A stretch of 51,177 nt of DNA from Alphaproteobacteria bacterium (GCA_030433005.1 JAUILQ010000042.1:1-51177); one strand, 5' to 3'; positions 38,261 through 47,799 are shown, counted from the first letter of the stretch. Numbers and translations: made by a program. The notes: a model not told the origin generated them from the letters alone.

Positions 38261-38982
38261 GGCCGGTTCGCCAGCAGCTCCTCGACCCAGGCCGGCACCA
38301 GCTCGCTGGCCGGGCCGTAGCGCTTCTCGTGGAACAGGCTCTCGCCCTCGCTCGGCTCCAGGTTGAGCTCCAGGGTGTGGGCCCGGCCGGCGGCGCGCGC
38401 CTCGGCGACGAAGCCGGCGGCGGGATAGACGCTGCCCGACGTGCCGATCGAGACGAAGAGGTCGCAGGCATCGAGGGCGTCGTAGATGCGCTCCATCTCG
38501 TGCGGCATCTCGCCGAACCAGACGACGTTGACGCGCAGCCGGCCGCGCTGGCCGCAGGCCGGGCAGAGGCTCTCCAGGTCGAGCTCCTGGCGCCACTCGA
38601 TGACCTCCTCGCAGGCCAGGCAGCGCGTCTTCAGCAGCTCGCCGTGCATGTGCACCAGATTGCGCGAGCCGGCGCGCTCGTGCAGGTCGTCGATGTTCTG
38701 CGTGACCAGCAGCAGCTCGCCGGGCCACTCCCGCTCGAGACGGGCCAGCGCGCGGTGCGCGGGGTTGGGCTGGATCACTTCCTCCAGCAGGCCGCTGCGC
38801 CGGGCGTTGTAGAAGGCGTGGACCCGTGCCGGGTTGGCGGCGAAGGCCTCGGGCGTCGCGACGTCCTCGATGCGCACGCTCGCCCAGATGCCGTCGGCGT
38901 CGCGGAAGGTGGCGAGGCCGGACTCGCGGGACACGCCGGCGCCGGTCAGGACGACGATCTTCCGGGGCAATCGTTGCTGCAT
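38257..38982 (-). CDS. cobB: NAD-dependent protein deacylase, SIR2/CobB family
   Basis: This 241-residue sirtuin has GAGVSRESGLATFRD (14-28), TQNIDDLHERAG (94-105), the catalytic H113 in HMHGE, and a zinc site made of C121, C124, C140 and C143. Y58 and R61 (FYNARR) match the pair that lets class III sirtuins (CobB/SIRT5) remove succinyl groups as well as acetyl groups. It uses NAD+ and releases O-acyl-ADP-ribose. Targets may include Acs (encoded 3.7 kb away), whose K607 is a classical CobB substrate. The start overlaps nothing; 76 bases separate it from the divergent phosphatase gene. Confidence 0.94.
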   Translation of the reverse strand: MQQRLPRKIVVLTGAGVSRESGLATFRDADGIWASVRIEDVATPEAFAANPARVHAFYNARRSGLLEEVIQPNPAHRALARLEREWPGELLLVTQNIDDLHERAGSRNLVHMHGELLKTRCLACEEVIEWRQELDLESLCPACGQRGRLRVNVVWFGEMPHEMERIYDALDACDLFVSIGTSGSVYPAAGFVAEARAAGRAHTLELNLEPSEGESLFHEKRYGPASELVPAWVEELLANRP

Positions 38983-39058
38983 GACGGCTTCGATTCCTCC
39001 GTTCGGGTCGCTACGTTAGGGGGGTGCGCTCCGAGGTGCACCGTGCTAACCGGGGCGC

Positions 39059-39634
39059 ATGCTAAACGCGCGGGCAGGGGAAAGGCCATTGCGCCTTCTT
39101 TTCGTTTGTACCGGCAACATCTGCCGCTCGCCGACCGCCGAGGGCGTGATGCGCGCCAAGCTGCAGGCTGCCGGCTTGGCCGACCGGGTCGAGGTCGATT
39201 CCTGCGGCACCACCGGCTGGCACGCCGGCGAGCCGCCGACGCGCCAGGCGGTGTCTGTCGCCAAGGCGCGCGGCTACGACCTCTCGGGCTTGCGCGCCCG
39301 CCAGCTCGCGGCCGAGGACTTCGAGCGATTCGACCGGATCTTCGCGCTCGACCGCGGCCACCACGGCCATCTGCTGGCGCACTGCCCCGACGGCCGCTTC
39401 AACCGACTGCGGCTGTTCCGCGAAGCCTCGGCGCGCCAGGGCGAGAGCCTCGACGTGCCGGACCCCTACGGCCTCGACCTCGCCGACTACGAGGCGGTGT
39501 TCGAGACGATCGAGCGCGGCTGCGACGCCATCGTCGAGGAGATCCGCCGCGAGCTGGCCGGCGAGCCGCCGCAGTCCGAGCCCGACGATCTGGAGGCCGA
39601 CCGCCCCGATCGCAGCGACGGCGGGCAGGGCTGA
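39059..39634 (+). CDS. Low molecular weight protein-tyrosine phosphatase family
   Basis: This 191-residue enzyme has the P-loop FVCTGNICRSP with the nucleophile C17 and R23 (C-x5-R), SCGTTGWHAGEPP, and the general-acid aspartate in VPDPYGLDLADYEAVFETIERG. These are standard for the family, which dephosphorylates tyrosine in proteins or, in some bacteria, other phosphoesters. The C-terminal 30 residues are acidic and variable (GEPPQSEPDDLEADRPDRSD), an extension not seen in the compact family core. It starts divergently from cobB. Confidence 0.92.
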   Translation: MLNARAGERPLRLLFVCTGNICRSPTAEGVMRAKLQAAGLADRVEVDSCGTTGWHAGEPPTRQAVSVAKARGYDLSGLRARQLAAEDFERFDRIFALDRGHHGHLLAHCPDGRFNRLRLFREASARQGESLDVPDPYGLDLADYEAVFETIERGCDAIVEEIRRELAGEPPQSEPDDLEADRPDRSDGGQG

Positions 39635-39656
39635 GCAGCGGTCCACGGCCGCGCCG

Positions 39657-40211
39657 TCAGCCGTAGGCGGCGACCCGCTCCAGCGGATAGACGGCCTCGG
39701 GCGAGTAGAGCGCGCCGGTGTGGGCGAGGAAGCTGGAGTAGAGCACGAACGCCTCGACCGGGAAGGGGCCGCAGCGGAACAGGCCGTGAGCGGCCAGGTA
39801 CTCCTGCAGCTTGTTGCCCGGCGGATTGTCCTTGAAGCGCGCCAGCGTGACGTGCGGCTTGAACTTGCGCCGCTCGGCCGGCAGGCCGGCCCGCTGTGCC
39901 GCGCTCTCGACCTTGGCCTGCAGGCGCAGCAGCGTCTCGTTCGGCTCGACACCGGCCCACAGCGAGCGCAGCCGGCGGCCCTCGTCGAAGGTGCCGAGCC
40001 CGCGCAGCGTCAGCTCGAACTCCGGCAGGTCGATGGTCGAGAGCACGTCGTCCAGGTCGTGCGCCTGGGGCGCGTCGACCTCGCCGACGAAGCGCAGGGT
40101 CAGGTGCAGGCTCTCGGGCGCGACCCAGCGGGCGCCGGGCAGGCCACCGGCCAGCAGGGAGAGGCGTTCGCGCACCTCATCGGGCAGGGACAGGGCGATG
40201 AAGAGTCGCAT
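39657..40211 (-). CDS. thpR: RNA 2',3'-cyclic phosphodiesterase (2H family)
   Basis: This 184-residue enzyme has two H-x-T/S-x motifs of the 2H superfamily: HLTL (H36, T38) and HVTL (H120, T122). It begins with the typical MRLFIALSLPDEVRERL and includes RFVGEV after motif 1. ThpR-type enzymes hydrolyse 2',3'-cyclic phosphates of RNA to 2'-phosphates and can ligate some tRNA ends in vitro. The ATG at 40211 was chosen over 40265 because the family begins with this MRLF. It converges with the phosphatase gene, 22 bases away. Confidence 0.93.
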   Translation of the reverse strand: MRLFIALSLPDEVRERLSLLAGGLPGARWVAPESLHLTLRFVGEVDAPQAHDLDDVLSTIDLPEFELTLRGLGTFDEGRRLRSLWAGVEPNETLLRLQAKVESAAQRAGLPAERRKFKPHVTLARFKDNPPGNKLQEYLAAHGLFRCGPFPVEAFVLYSSFLAHTGALYSPEAVYPLERVAAYG

Positions 40212-40338
40212 CGGCGGTCCTCCCGTGGTCGCGACGGCCGCCGGGGCGACCGTGACTGCCAGCATAGACGCGATTCGCCGGCCACTGGCGAGGAAATCGT
40301 CGCGGCCGGCGGTTCGTTCCGCGCGAGCGGACAGCGCG

Positions 40339-41382
40339 CTAGGGGCAGGGGATCGTATAGCGCTGGTGGATCGCGTCGATCTCGCCGAGTAGCTCGTCGC
40401 TCAGCGTGACCTCGGCGGCGTCGATCGCGGTCTTGAGCTGCTCGACCGAGGTCGCCCCGGGGATCGAGGCGGTCAGGAACTCGCGGCCGTAGACGAAGGC
40501 GTGGGCCATGACCGCCGGGTCGAGGCCGTGGTCGCGGGCCAAGCCGACGTAGGCGCGGATCGCCTCCTCCGAGTTCGGCTTGAAGTAGCGCGTGTTGTCC
40601 GGGCTGAGGGTCATGCGCGCGCCGGCGGGCCGCTTGCCGTCGAGATACTTGCCGGACAGCGTGCCGCCGGCGACCGGGGCATAGGCGAGCAGGCCGACCT
40701 GCTCGCGCATCGCGACCTCGGCCAGCGCGACCTCGAAGCTGCGATTGAGCAGGTTGTAGGGGTTCTGGATCGAGACGACGCGCGGGCCCGCGCCCTGCTC
40801 GGCGGCGCGCAGGAAGGACATGACGCCCCAGGGCGTCTCGTTCGACAGCCCGACCGCACGCACCTTGCCGGCCGTCACGAAGTCGTCGAGCACGGCCAGC
40901 GTCTCCTCGATCGGGGTCGCCTGCTCGTTCGGGTCGTGGCGGTAGAAGAGCTTGCCGAAGTGGTTGGTCGAGCGATCCGGCCAGTGCAGCTGGTAGAGGT
41001 CGACGTAGTCGGTCCGCAGCCGCTTCAGGCTGTCCTCCAGGGCCTGCTCGAGGTGCTTGCGGTCGAGCCGCGGCTTGCCGTCGCGGATGTAGGAGAAGCG
41101 CGAGGCGTTGGGGCCGACCGCCTTCGTCGCCAGCACGACGCGCTCGCGGCCGCCGCGGCTGGCCAGCCAGTTGCCGATGATGCGCTCGGTCTCGCCGTAG
41201 GTCTCGGCGCCGGTCGGCGTCGGGTACATCTCGGCGGTGTCCCAGAAGCTGGCGCCGCGCTCCAGCGCGTAGTCCATCTGCTCGAAGGCCTCGTCCTGGC
41301 TGTTCTGGGTGCCCCAGGTCATCGTGCCCAGGCAGACCTTGCTGACCCGGATGTCGCTGCGGCCGAGCGGGCGCATCTCCAT
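40339..41382 (-). CDS. NADP(H)-dependent aldo/keto reductase, Tas-like
   Basis: This 347-residue oxidoreductase has the aldo/keto reductase tetrad: D48 and Y53 (DTAEMYP), K87 (VVLATKAVG) and H133 (QLHWPD). The sequence LGTMTWGTQNSQDEAFEQMD and GNWLASRGGRERVVLATK closely match the Tas/YajO-type group, and the length is normal. It reduces carbonyls with NADPH; the natural substrate is unknown. The ATG at 41382 fits the family start; an upstream ATG at 41451 would add 23 basic residues. The 127-base gap to thpR and 154-base gap to the FIST gene contain nothing recognised. Confidence 0.93.
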   Translation of the reverse strand: MEMRPLGRSDIRVSKVCLGTMTWGTQNSQDEAFEQMDYALERGASFWDTAEMYPTPTGAETYGETERIIGNWLASRGGRERVVLATKAVGPNASRFSYIRDGKPRLDRKHLEQALEDSLKRLRTDYVDLYQLHWPDRSTNHFGKLFYRHDPNEQATPIEETLAVLDDFVTAGKVRAVGLSNETPWGVMSFLRAAEQGAGPRVVSIQNPYNLLNRSFEVALAEVAMREQVGLLAYAPVAGGTLSGKYLDGKRPAGARMTLSPDNTRYFKPNSEEAIRAYVGLARDHGLDPAVMAHAFVYGREFLTASIPGATSVEQLKTAIDAAEVTLSDELLGEIDAIHQRYTIPCP

Positions 41383-41536
41383 GGCGGTGCTCCTCGAGGG
41401 TTCGGTCGTTGATCGGCTGGCGCCTGCCCGGCGAAGCCGTTCGGCTCGCACGGGCTGCGGAAAGGAAGGGTCGCGAGGGAAGCGGAAGCGGCGGCGTTTG
41501 TCCAGGGCAGCGGCGAGGCTCCCGGCGCGCCGACTC

Positions 41537-42709
41537 TCAGAGGATCAGCGTCAGCACGCCGGTGTAGGTGTAGAGGCGGTCGTGACTGATCTCGCCGTTG
41601 GCGAAGAAGCCGGCGAGCGGGACGTCGCCCAGGCCGTCGCGCAGGATCGAGAGCTCGACCGCGCCGGGCCCGAAGAGGTTGGGCCCGCGCGCCAGGCAGG
41701 AATGGTAGAGCGCGGCGCGCGGCCGCGACCCGGCGCGCGCCAGCGTCTCGGTGACCATGCGCTCCAGGTCGCTGCGCGCCGCCGCCGGGTCGCGGCGCAC
41801 GAAGTGCATCGCCTGGCCGACGTCGGGGCGCTCGGCGACGCCCAGGAAGCCGCGCTCCGGGTCGATCGCCACGAGGTTGCGCACCAGGTAGTCGCCGGTG
41901 TCGTTGCCGGCGATCGGGAAGCCGACGTGGACGTAGCCGGCGGCGCGCCTGAGGTCGCGCGCCAGCAGCTCGCCGACGTCCTGCTTGAGCACCTCGACCG
42001 CCGGCTGCCCGTCGATCTCCAGGATCAAGTTGCCCTGGGCGCCGGTCACGCGGCGCATCGGCCCGAGCGGCGCGCAGCCCTGGGTCAGTCCGGTCGCGAC
42101 CTGCAGCTGCGGCCCGAACAGCACGCCGGACAGGCCGATCGCGCCGCCGACCTGGCTGATCACGCGGTCGGCCAGCTGCGGCAGCTCGCGCTCCGAGGAG
42201 CTGAGGCCGCCGACCAGGAAGGCGCCGCTCGCCTCCGCGGTCTCGGCGAGCAGCTCGACCAGCCGCGGGCTGCGCGGGTCGGCATGGACCACGCCGAAGA
42301 CCGGGCCGGTGCCGCCCGGCCGGAGGTTGCGCAGGGCCGAGGCGGCGGCGAGGCCGCCCTGGCTCGGCCCGAACACGTGGAAGCTGTCGGGCGGCAGGGC
42401 GCCGACCAGCGCCACCGCCGCCGGGGTGCCGAAGCTCTCGACGCCGCTCGCGGCGATGCCCAGGCCGACGGTGCCGACCCAGTGCTCGACGCCGCTGCGC
42501 TCGCGCAGGAAGGTCAGCAGCGAGGAGAAGTCCTCGGCCAGCGCGTCGGTGACGTAGAGGAACCCGAGGTTCGCGCCCTCGGGCAGCGGGTCGAGTCCGT
42601 CCATCAGCGCCTTGGCGATGCCCGCCCAGTCGCCCGAGGCGGCGGTCCCGGCCTCGGCGTGCGCGCCCTTGAAGCCGCCCGCCGCCGTCTCGCGCGCGGC
42701 CTCAGCCAC
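41537..42709 (-). CDS. FIST-domain sensory protein
   Basis: This 390-residue protein has FIST N (about 30-230) and FIST C (about 235-370) domains. Visible pieces are GVEHWVGTVGLGI, GPVFGVVHADPRS, FLVGGLSSSERELP, and later YHSCLARGPNLFG and LAGFFANGEISHDRLYTYTGVLTLIL, the typical C-terminal end. FIST domains are predicted small-ligand sensors, often with signalling modules; this one stands alone with no kinase or receptor domain. It ends shortly after the TesA-like gene's stop on the same strand (8 bases apart), so both may belong to one transcript. Confidence 0.9.
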   Translation of the reverse strand: MAEAARETAAGGFKGAHAEAGTAASGDWAGIAKALMDGLDPLPEGANLGFLYVTDALAEDFSSLLTFLRERSGVEHWVGTVGLGIAASGVESFGTPAAVALVGALPPDSFHVFGPSQGGLAAASALRNLRPGGTGPVFGVVHADPRSPRLVELLAETAEASGAFLVGGLSSSERELPQLADRVISQVGGAIGLSGVLFGPQLQVATGLTQGCAPLGPMRRVTGAQGNLILEIDGQPAVEVLKQDVGELLARDLRRAAGYVHVGFPIAGNDTGDYLVRNLVAIDPERGFLGVAERPDVGQAMHFVRRDPAAARSDLERMVTETLARAGSRPRAALYHSCLARGPNLFGPGAVELSILRDGLGDVPLAGFFANGEISHDRLYTYTGVLTLIL

Positions 42710-42717
42710 CGGACGCC

Positions 42718-43383
42718 TCAGCCATCGGCAGCCGGGCCGGCGGCGTCGCGCGCCCGCTGCAGCAGCTCTTCGACCGCCGGCAGCATGGCCTCGACGATGT
42801 GCGCCACGCCCTCGGCGTTGGGGTGGATGCCGTCGTCCTGGTTGAGCGCCGGCCGTGCCGCCACGCCCTCCAGGAAGAAGGGGTAGAAGACCGGGCCGTA
42901 GGTCTCGGCCAGCTCGGGATAGAGCGCGTTGAACTCGCGGCCGTAGTCGTCGCCCAGGTTGGGCGGCGCGCGCATGCCGGCGAGCAGCACCGGGACCTCC
43001 TCCTCGCCGAGCGTCTGCAGCATGGCCTCGAGGTTGGCGCGGGTCTCCGCGGGGTCGAGCCCGCGCAGCCCGTCGTTGGCGCCGAGCAGCAGGATCAGCG
43101 CGTCGGGGTTCTCGCTGAGATTCCAGGCGAGGCGCGCGCGGCCGCCGGCCGTGGTCTCGCCGGAGCTTCCGGCATTGATCACCTCGACCTCGTGCCCCGC
43201 TTCGTCCAGCGCGCGCTCCAGCTGGTCGGGAAAGGTCTCGCCGGCCGGTAGCCCGTAGCCGTGGATCAGCGAATCGCCGAAAGCCATCAGGCGCAGCGGC
43301 TCGTCGGCAAGGGCGGGACGGAGCGTCGCCGCCGCGACGAGCAGGAGAGCCGCGGGCAGAAGCAGGGGGAGGCGCAAGCGCAT
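42718..43383 (-). CDS. Arylesterase / lysophospholipase, TesA-like (SGNH hydrolase)
   Basis: This 221-residue exported protein has a signal peptide (LLLPAALLLVAAAT, cleavage after LADE region about 26) and the four SGNH blocks: GDSLIHGYG (S38), GSSGETTAGG, GANDGLRG (N103), and DGIHPN (D183, H186). TesA proteins hydrolyse thioesters, lysophospholipids and aryl esters in the periplasm. A divergent YbbA/YbbP-type ABC pair lies next door, the same pairing as tesA-ybbA-ybbP in enteric bacteria. The ATG at 43383 was chosen because the signal peptide begins there; an earlier start at 43584 would add 67 implausible residues. Confidence 0.93.
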   Translation of the reverse strand: MRLRLPLLLPAALLLVAAATLRPALADEPLRLMAFGDSLIHGYGLPAGETFPDQLERALDEAGHEVEVINAGSSGETTAGGRARLAWNLSENPDALILLLGANDGLRGLDPAETRANLEAMLQTLGEEEVPVLLAGMRAPPNLGDDYGREFNALYPELAETYGPVFYPFFLEGVAARPALNQDDGIHPNAEGVAHIVEAMLPAVEELLQRARDAAGPAADG

Positions 43384-43604
43384 CGGCGACCTTTCCTTCT
43401 TGTCCGTTGCAGAAGTAAGCGCCCTGCCGGCCCGATCAAGCAAGCCCGCCGGGCGGACGCCTTCCGTTGACGGCGGGCCGCCGGCCCCCATATCCCGCCT
43501 TGAGCCGGGGCCCCCGGGCCCGGGTCCGCCGAGCCCCGCTCGCCCGCCGCCCCGCGGCCCCGCGACCGCCGCTTCCCTATCCAACGCCCCTGAGAGGACC
43601 CCGG

Positions 43605-44348
43605 ATGGCCGCCAGCGACAGCAGCATGATCGAGCTCGAGGGGCTGCGTCTTACCTATCAGGGCGGCGCCGGCCCGGTCGAGGTGCTGCGCGGCCTCGAC
43701 CTCGCGATCGGCGCCGGCGAGACCGTCTCGATCGTGGGCCCTTCGGGCTCCGGCAAGTCCTCGATGATGATGCTGATCGCCGGTCTCGAGCGGCCGACGG
43801 CGGGGCGCGTCTCGGTCGGCGGCGTCGACTTCGGCGGGCTCGACGAGGATTCCCTGGCGCGCTTCCGGCGCGACCGGGTCGGCATCGTGTTTCAGGACTT
43901 CCACCTGATCCCGACCATGACCGCGGCCGAGAACGTCGCCGTGCCGATGGAGTTCGCCGGCCGGGCCGACGCCTTCGAGCGGGCCCGCCACGCCCTGGAG
44001 CGGGTCGGGCTCGGGCATCGGATCGGCCACTATCCGGGCCAGCTGTCCGGCGGCGAGCAGCAGCGCGTCGCGCTGGCGCGCGCCTACGCCGTCGAGCCCG
44101 ACCTGCTGCTCGCCGACGAGCCGACCGGCAACCTGGACGGCGAGACCGGCCAGAAGATCATCGAGCTGCTGTTCGAGCTTCAGGCCGGCCGCGACACGAC
44201 GCTGCTGCTGATCACCCACGACCCGGCCCTGGCGGCGCGCTGCGACCGCACCGTGCGGCTGCTCGACGGCAGCATCGTCGCCGACGGCCGCCCGGAGGCG
44301 CACCCCGGCGCGGGTTCTCTCCCCGCCGACCGCGCCGCGGGGGCCTGA
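43605..44348 (+). CDS. ABC transporter ATP-binding protein, YbbA-like
   Basis: This 247-residue ATPase has Walker A GPSGSGKSS (45-53), Q-loop VFQDFHLIPTM, signature LSGGEQQRVALARAY, Walker B LLLADEPTGNLD and H-loop LITHDPALA. It belongs to the LolD/MacB/YbbA group. The permease gene starts 4 bases after its stop. The divergent neighbour is a TesA-like esterase, a conserved pairing. YbbAP complexes were reported to extract or hydrolyse lipid derivatives in the inner membrane together with TesA; I cite this from memory. The ATG at 43605 is the family start. Confidence 0.93.
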   Translation: MAASDSSMIELEGLRLTYQGGAGPVEVLRGLDLAIGAGETVSIVGPSGSGKSSMMMLIAGLERPTAGRVSVGGVDFGGLDEDSLARFRRDRVGIVFQDFHLIPTMTAAENVAVPMEFAGRADAFERARHALERVGLGHRIGHYPGQLSGGEQQRVALARAYAVEPDLLLADEPTGNLDGETGQKIIELLFELQAGRDTTLLLITHDPALAARCDRTVRLLDGSIVADGRPEAHPGAGSLPADRAAGA

Positions 44349-44352
44349 GCCG

Positions 44353-46932
44353 GTGGCCGAGACCAGCCTCGCCGGCCGCCGCACAGCCTCGCCCGCGTCC
44401 GCCCGCGGCGGCGGCCCGCTGTCGCTGCGCCTGGCGCGGCGAGAGCTGCGCGGCGGCCTCAAGGGCTTCCGCATCTTCCTGGCCTGCCTGACGCTCGGCG
44501 TCGCGGCGATCGCCGCGGTCGGCTCGCTGGCCGACGCCATGCTCGACGGGCTGGAGCGCAACGGCCGCGCGTTGCTCGGCGGCGAGGCTGAGCTGCGCCT
44601 GATCCACCGCGAGGCGACGGCCGACGAGCTCGCCTGGCTGCGGCAGAACACCGAGCGGCTGTCGCAGACCGCCGAGCTCAGGGCCATGGCGCGCGACCCC
44701 TCGGAGGGCGGGGGGCGGCGCCTGGTCGAGCTCAAGGCGGTCGACGGCGCCTATCCGCTCTACGGCGGCCTGCGGACGACGCCGGCGGGACTCGGGGCCG
44801 CGGCGCTGGACGAGCGCGACGGCGCCTGGGGCGCGCTGGTCGACCCCGGCCTGCTCGATCGCCTGGGGCTCGGCGTCGGCGACCGCCTGTCGCTGGGCGC
44901 GCTCGACTACGAGATCCGCGGCACGGTCGACGCCGAGCCGGACCGCGCCGCGCGCGCCTTCACGCTCGGCCCGCGCGTGCTGGTCGCCTTCGACAGCCTG
45001 CCGGCCACCGAGCTCGTCCAGCCGGGCAGCCTGATCTACTACCATTACCGCCTCGACCTGCCGGCCGGGACCGGCTTCGAGGACTGGAAGCGGCGCCTGA
45101 CCGGCAACCTGCCCGAATCCGGCTGGCGCATCCGCGGCCTCGACAACGCCGCGCCCGGCATCGAGCGCTTCGTCGAGCAGGTCAGCCTGTTCATGACCCT
45201 GGTCGGCCTGACCGCCCTGCTGGTCGGCGGCGTCGGCATCGCCAATGCGGTCGGCAGCTACCTGGAGCAGAAGAAGGCGACGATCGCCACGCTGAAGTGC
45301 CTGGGCGCGCCCGGCGCGCTGGTCTTCCGCTCCTACCTCTGGCAGGTCCTGGCGCTGGCCGCCCTCGGCACCCTGGGCGGCCTGCTGCTCGGCGCGGCGA
45401 CGCCGCTGCTGGTCGGCCCGCTGCTGTCGGAGCGGCTGAACTTCCAGGTCGCCGGCGGCGTCTATCCCGGCGCCCTGGCGATGGCCGCGCTGTTCGGCCT
45501 GCTGACCACGCTGGCCTTCTCGCTGTGGCCGCTGGCCCGGGCCCAGCAGGTGCCGGCGATCGCGCTGTTCCGCGACACCGTGCAGCGCGCCCGCCAGCGG
45601 CCGCCGGCCTGGGCGGTCGCGGCGACCGCGCTGGCCGGGCTGGCGCTGGCGGGCGCCGCCGTCGTCGGCACCTCCGACGGACGGCTCGCCGTCGGCTTCA
45701 TCCTCGGCGCCCTGGCCGCGCTCGCCGCCTTCCGCCTGGCCGCGCTCGGCATCGTCTGGGCGGCGGAGCGCCTGCCGCGCCCGCGCCGGCCGGACCTGCG
45801 CCTGGCGCTGGCCAACCTGCACCGGCCCGGGGCGGCGACCGCCAACGTCGCGATGTCGCTCGGCCTCGGCCTGACCGTGCTGGTCGCGATCGCCCTGATC
45901 GAGGGCAACATCAAGAACCGGGTGATGGAGGAGCTGCCCGAGCAGGCGCCGAGCTTCTACTTCATCGACATCCAGCCCGACCAGGTGCCGACCTTCGAGC
46001 GCATCGTCGAGGCGACGCCGACGGTGACCGCCCAGAACCGCGTGCCGATGCTGCGCGGGCGCATCACCCGGGTCAACGGCCAGAGTCCGGACGAGATGAC
46101 GATCCCGGAAGACATCGCCTGGATCTTCCAGGGCGACCGCGGCCTGACCTGGAGCGCCGAGCCGCCGGCGGAGACGACGCTGACCGAGGGTCAGTGGTGG
46201 CCCGCCGACTACGACGGCCCGCCGCTGGTCTCGCTCGACGAGGAGGTCGGCACGGCGCTCGGCCTGCATCCGGGCGACACGCTGACGATCAACGTCCTGG
46301 GCCGCGACTTCCAGGTCGAGATCGCCAACCTGCGCGTCATCGAGTGGACCGACCTCAGGATCAACTTCGTGATGATCTTCTCGCCGGGCCTGCTCGAGGG
46401 CGCGCCGCAGCAGAACATCGCGACGGTGCGCCTCGACCCGGCCGAGGAGGAGGGCCTGGAGCGCCGGGTCACCGACGCCCTGCCAAACGTCTCGGCGATC
46501 CGGGTGCGCGAGGCCCTGCAGTCCTTCTCGCAGATGCTCGATTCGATCGCCGCGGCGGTCACGGCGACCGCCGGCGTGACCCTGCTCGCCGGCATGCTGG
46601 TGCTGGCCGGCGCGGTCGCGGCCGGCCACCAGCGGCGCATCTACGACGCGGTGGTGCTGAAGGTGCTGGGCGCGACCCGGGCCGACGTCGGCCGGGCCTT
46701 CCTGCTGGAGTACGGCCTGATCGGCCTGATCACCGCCGCCCTGGCGGCCGGCGCCGGCACGCTGGCGGCCTGGTGGGTGATGGCCGACATCATGAACAGC
46801 CCCTTCACCTTCCTGCCCGACCGCGTCGCCGTCACCGTCGTCGCGGCGACCGCCGTCACCCTGCTGTTCGGTTTCGCCGGCACCTGGCGGGCGCTGGCCC
46901 AGAAGGCGGCGCCGCTGCTGCGGAACGAATAG
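44353..46932 (+). CDS. FtsX-family ABC permease, YbbP-like (two FtsX domains)
   Basis: This is an 859-residue membrane protein. Its N-terminal helix (GFRIFLACLTLGVAAIAAVG), a large periplasmic domain, and a first FtsX core (LFMTLVGLTALLVGGVGIANAVG) are followed by a second periplasmic domain and a second FtsX core (VTATAGVTLLAGMLVLAGAVA, AFLLEYGLIGLITAALAAGAG). The YbbP/duplicated FtsX layout gives about 10 membrane segments. EQKKATIATLKCLGAPG and QRRIYDAVVLKVLGATR are the coupling-helix sequences of the two halves. GTG start at 44353 with a 4-base gap from the ATPase gene. Role: lipid or hydrophobic-compound extraction from the inner membrane, by analogy. Confidence 0.92.
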   Translation: MAETSLAGRRTASPASARGGGPLSLRLARRELRGGLKGFRIFLACLTLGVAAIAAVGSLADAMLDGLERNGRALLGGEAELRLIHREATADELAWLRQNTERLSQTAELRAMARDPSEGGGRRLVELKAVDGAYPLYGGLRTTPAGLGAAALDERDGAWGALVDPGLLDRLGLGVGDRLSLGALDYEIRGTVDAEPDRAARAFTLGPRVLVAFDSLPATELVQPGSLIYYHYRLDLPAGTGFEDWKRRLTGNLPESGWRIRGLDNAAPGIERFVEQVSLFMTLVGLTALLVGGVGIANAVGSYLEQKKATIATLKCLGAPGALVFRSYLWQVLALAALGTLGGLLLGAATPLLVGPLLSERLNFQVAGGVYPGALAMAALFGLLTTLAFSLWPLARAQQVPAIALFRDTVQRARQRPPAWAVAATALAGLALAGAAVVGTSDGRLAVGFILGALAALAAFRLAALGIVWAAERLPRPRRPDLRLALANLHRPGAATANVAMSLGLGLTVLVAIALIEGNIKNRVMEELPEQAPSFYFIDIQPDQVPTFERIVEATPTVTAQNRVPMLRGRITRVNGQSPDEMTIPEDIAWIFQGDRGLTWSAEPPAETTLTEGQWWPADYDGPPLVSLDEEVGTALGLHPGDTLTINVLGRDFQVEIANLRVIEWTDLRINFVMIFSPGLLEGAPQQNIATVRLDPAEEEGLERRVTDALPNVSAIRVREALQSFSQMLDSIAAAVTATAGVTLLAGMLVLAGAVAAGHQRRIYDAVVLKVLGATRADVGRAFLLEYGLIGLITAALAAGAGTLAAWWVMADIMNSPFTFLPDRVAVTVVAATAVTLLFGFAGTWRALAQKAAPLLRNE

Positions 46933-47000
46933 GGGCAACCGGAGGAGCGCGACAAAACGCACCGGCGAAAAAATCCCCTCGGGAATGTGGGAATCTTGAT

Positions 47001-47028
47001 TTGTTCAGCGCGATCCCCATTCTATGAG
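47001..47028 (+). promoter_or_regulatory. candidate promoter for the Bax-inhibitor-1 gene
   Basis: TTGTTC (47001-47006), a 16-base spacer and TATGAG (47023-47028) sit 40 bases before the ATG at 47068 in an AT-rich stretch. Each box is a partial consensus match. Confidence 0.35.
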
Positions 47029-47067
47029 GCCGAGAAACCACCTTTCGGGACAGTGGAGAGAAAACAC

Positions 47068-47799
47068 ATGGCATTCGGTCCTCAGAACGTGCGCAGCTTC
47101 ACGCGTACGCAGGCCGACCAGGCACAGCTGGATCAGGGCCTGCGCAGCTACATGCTGCGCGTCTACAACTACATGTCGCTGGGCGTCGCCTTCACCGGCG
47201 CGATCGCCATGCTGATCGCGATGAACCCGGCGGCGGTGCAGGCCCTGTCGGGCGGCGCCTTCTGGATCCTGTTCATCGGCATCCTCGGCCTCGGCTTCTT
47301 CGCGCCCAAGCTGATGATGTCGAAGTCGGTCGGCGTCGCGCAGCTCTGCTTCTGGGCCTACGCGGGCCTCTGGGGCGCGGTGCTCGGGCCGATCTTCTTC
47401 GCCTATCTGGCGGTCGACCCGATGCTGATCGTCCGCGCCTTCTTCATCACCGCGGCGACCTTCGCGGGGCTCAGCCTGTTCGGCTACACGACGAAGAAGA
47501 ACCTGGCGCCGATGGGTGCCTTCCTGGCGATGGCGACGATCGGCATCCTGATCGCCATGCTGGTCAACGTCTTCTTCATCCAGTCGACCGGCTTCGAGCT
47601 GATCCTCTCGATCATCGTGGTCCTGGTGTTCTCCGGCCTGACCGCCTACGAGACCCAGATGATCAAGAACATGTACTACGAGCACGAGGGCGCGGACGTC
47701 ATCACCCGCAAGGCGATCTTCGGCGCCTTCATGCTCTACGGCTCGTTCATCACGCTGTTCATCTGGATCCTGAACATCCTGGGCATGATGCGCGAGTAG
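47068..47799 (+). CDS. Bax inhibitor-1 / YccA family membrane protein
   Basis: This 243-residue protein is polytopic with about seven membrane segments, e.g. VAFTGAIAMLIAMNP, FWILFIGILGLGFFA and LILSIIVVLVFSGLTAYET, and a short N-terminal soluble stretch. The signature pattern of the BI-1/TMBIM family (around FSGLTAYETQMIK and the late acidic residues) is visible. Bacterial homologues are pH-sensitive calcium leak channels (BsYetJ) or FtsH modulators (YccA); which applies here is unknown. The ATG at 47068 follows GTGGAGAG. It ends 27 bases before a strong hairpin. Confidence 0.92.
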   Translation: MAFGPQNVRSFTRTQADQAQLDQGLRSYMLRVYNYMSLGVAFTGAIAMLIAMNPAAVQALSGGAFWILFIGILGLGFFAPKLMMSKSVGVAQLCFWAYAGLWGAVLGPIFFAYLAVDPMLIVRAFFITAATFAGLSLFGYTTKKNLAPMGAFLAMATIGILIAMLVNVFFIQSTGFELILSIIVVLVFSGLTAYETQMIKNMYYEHEGADVITRKAIFGAFMLYGSFITLFIWILNILGMMRE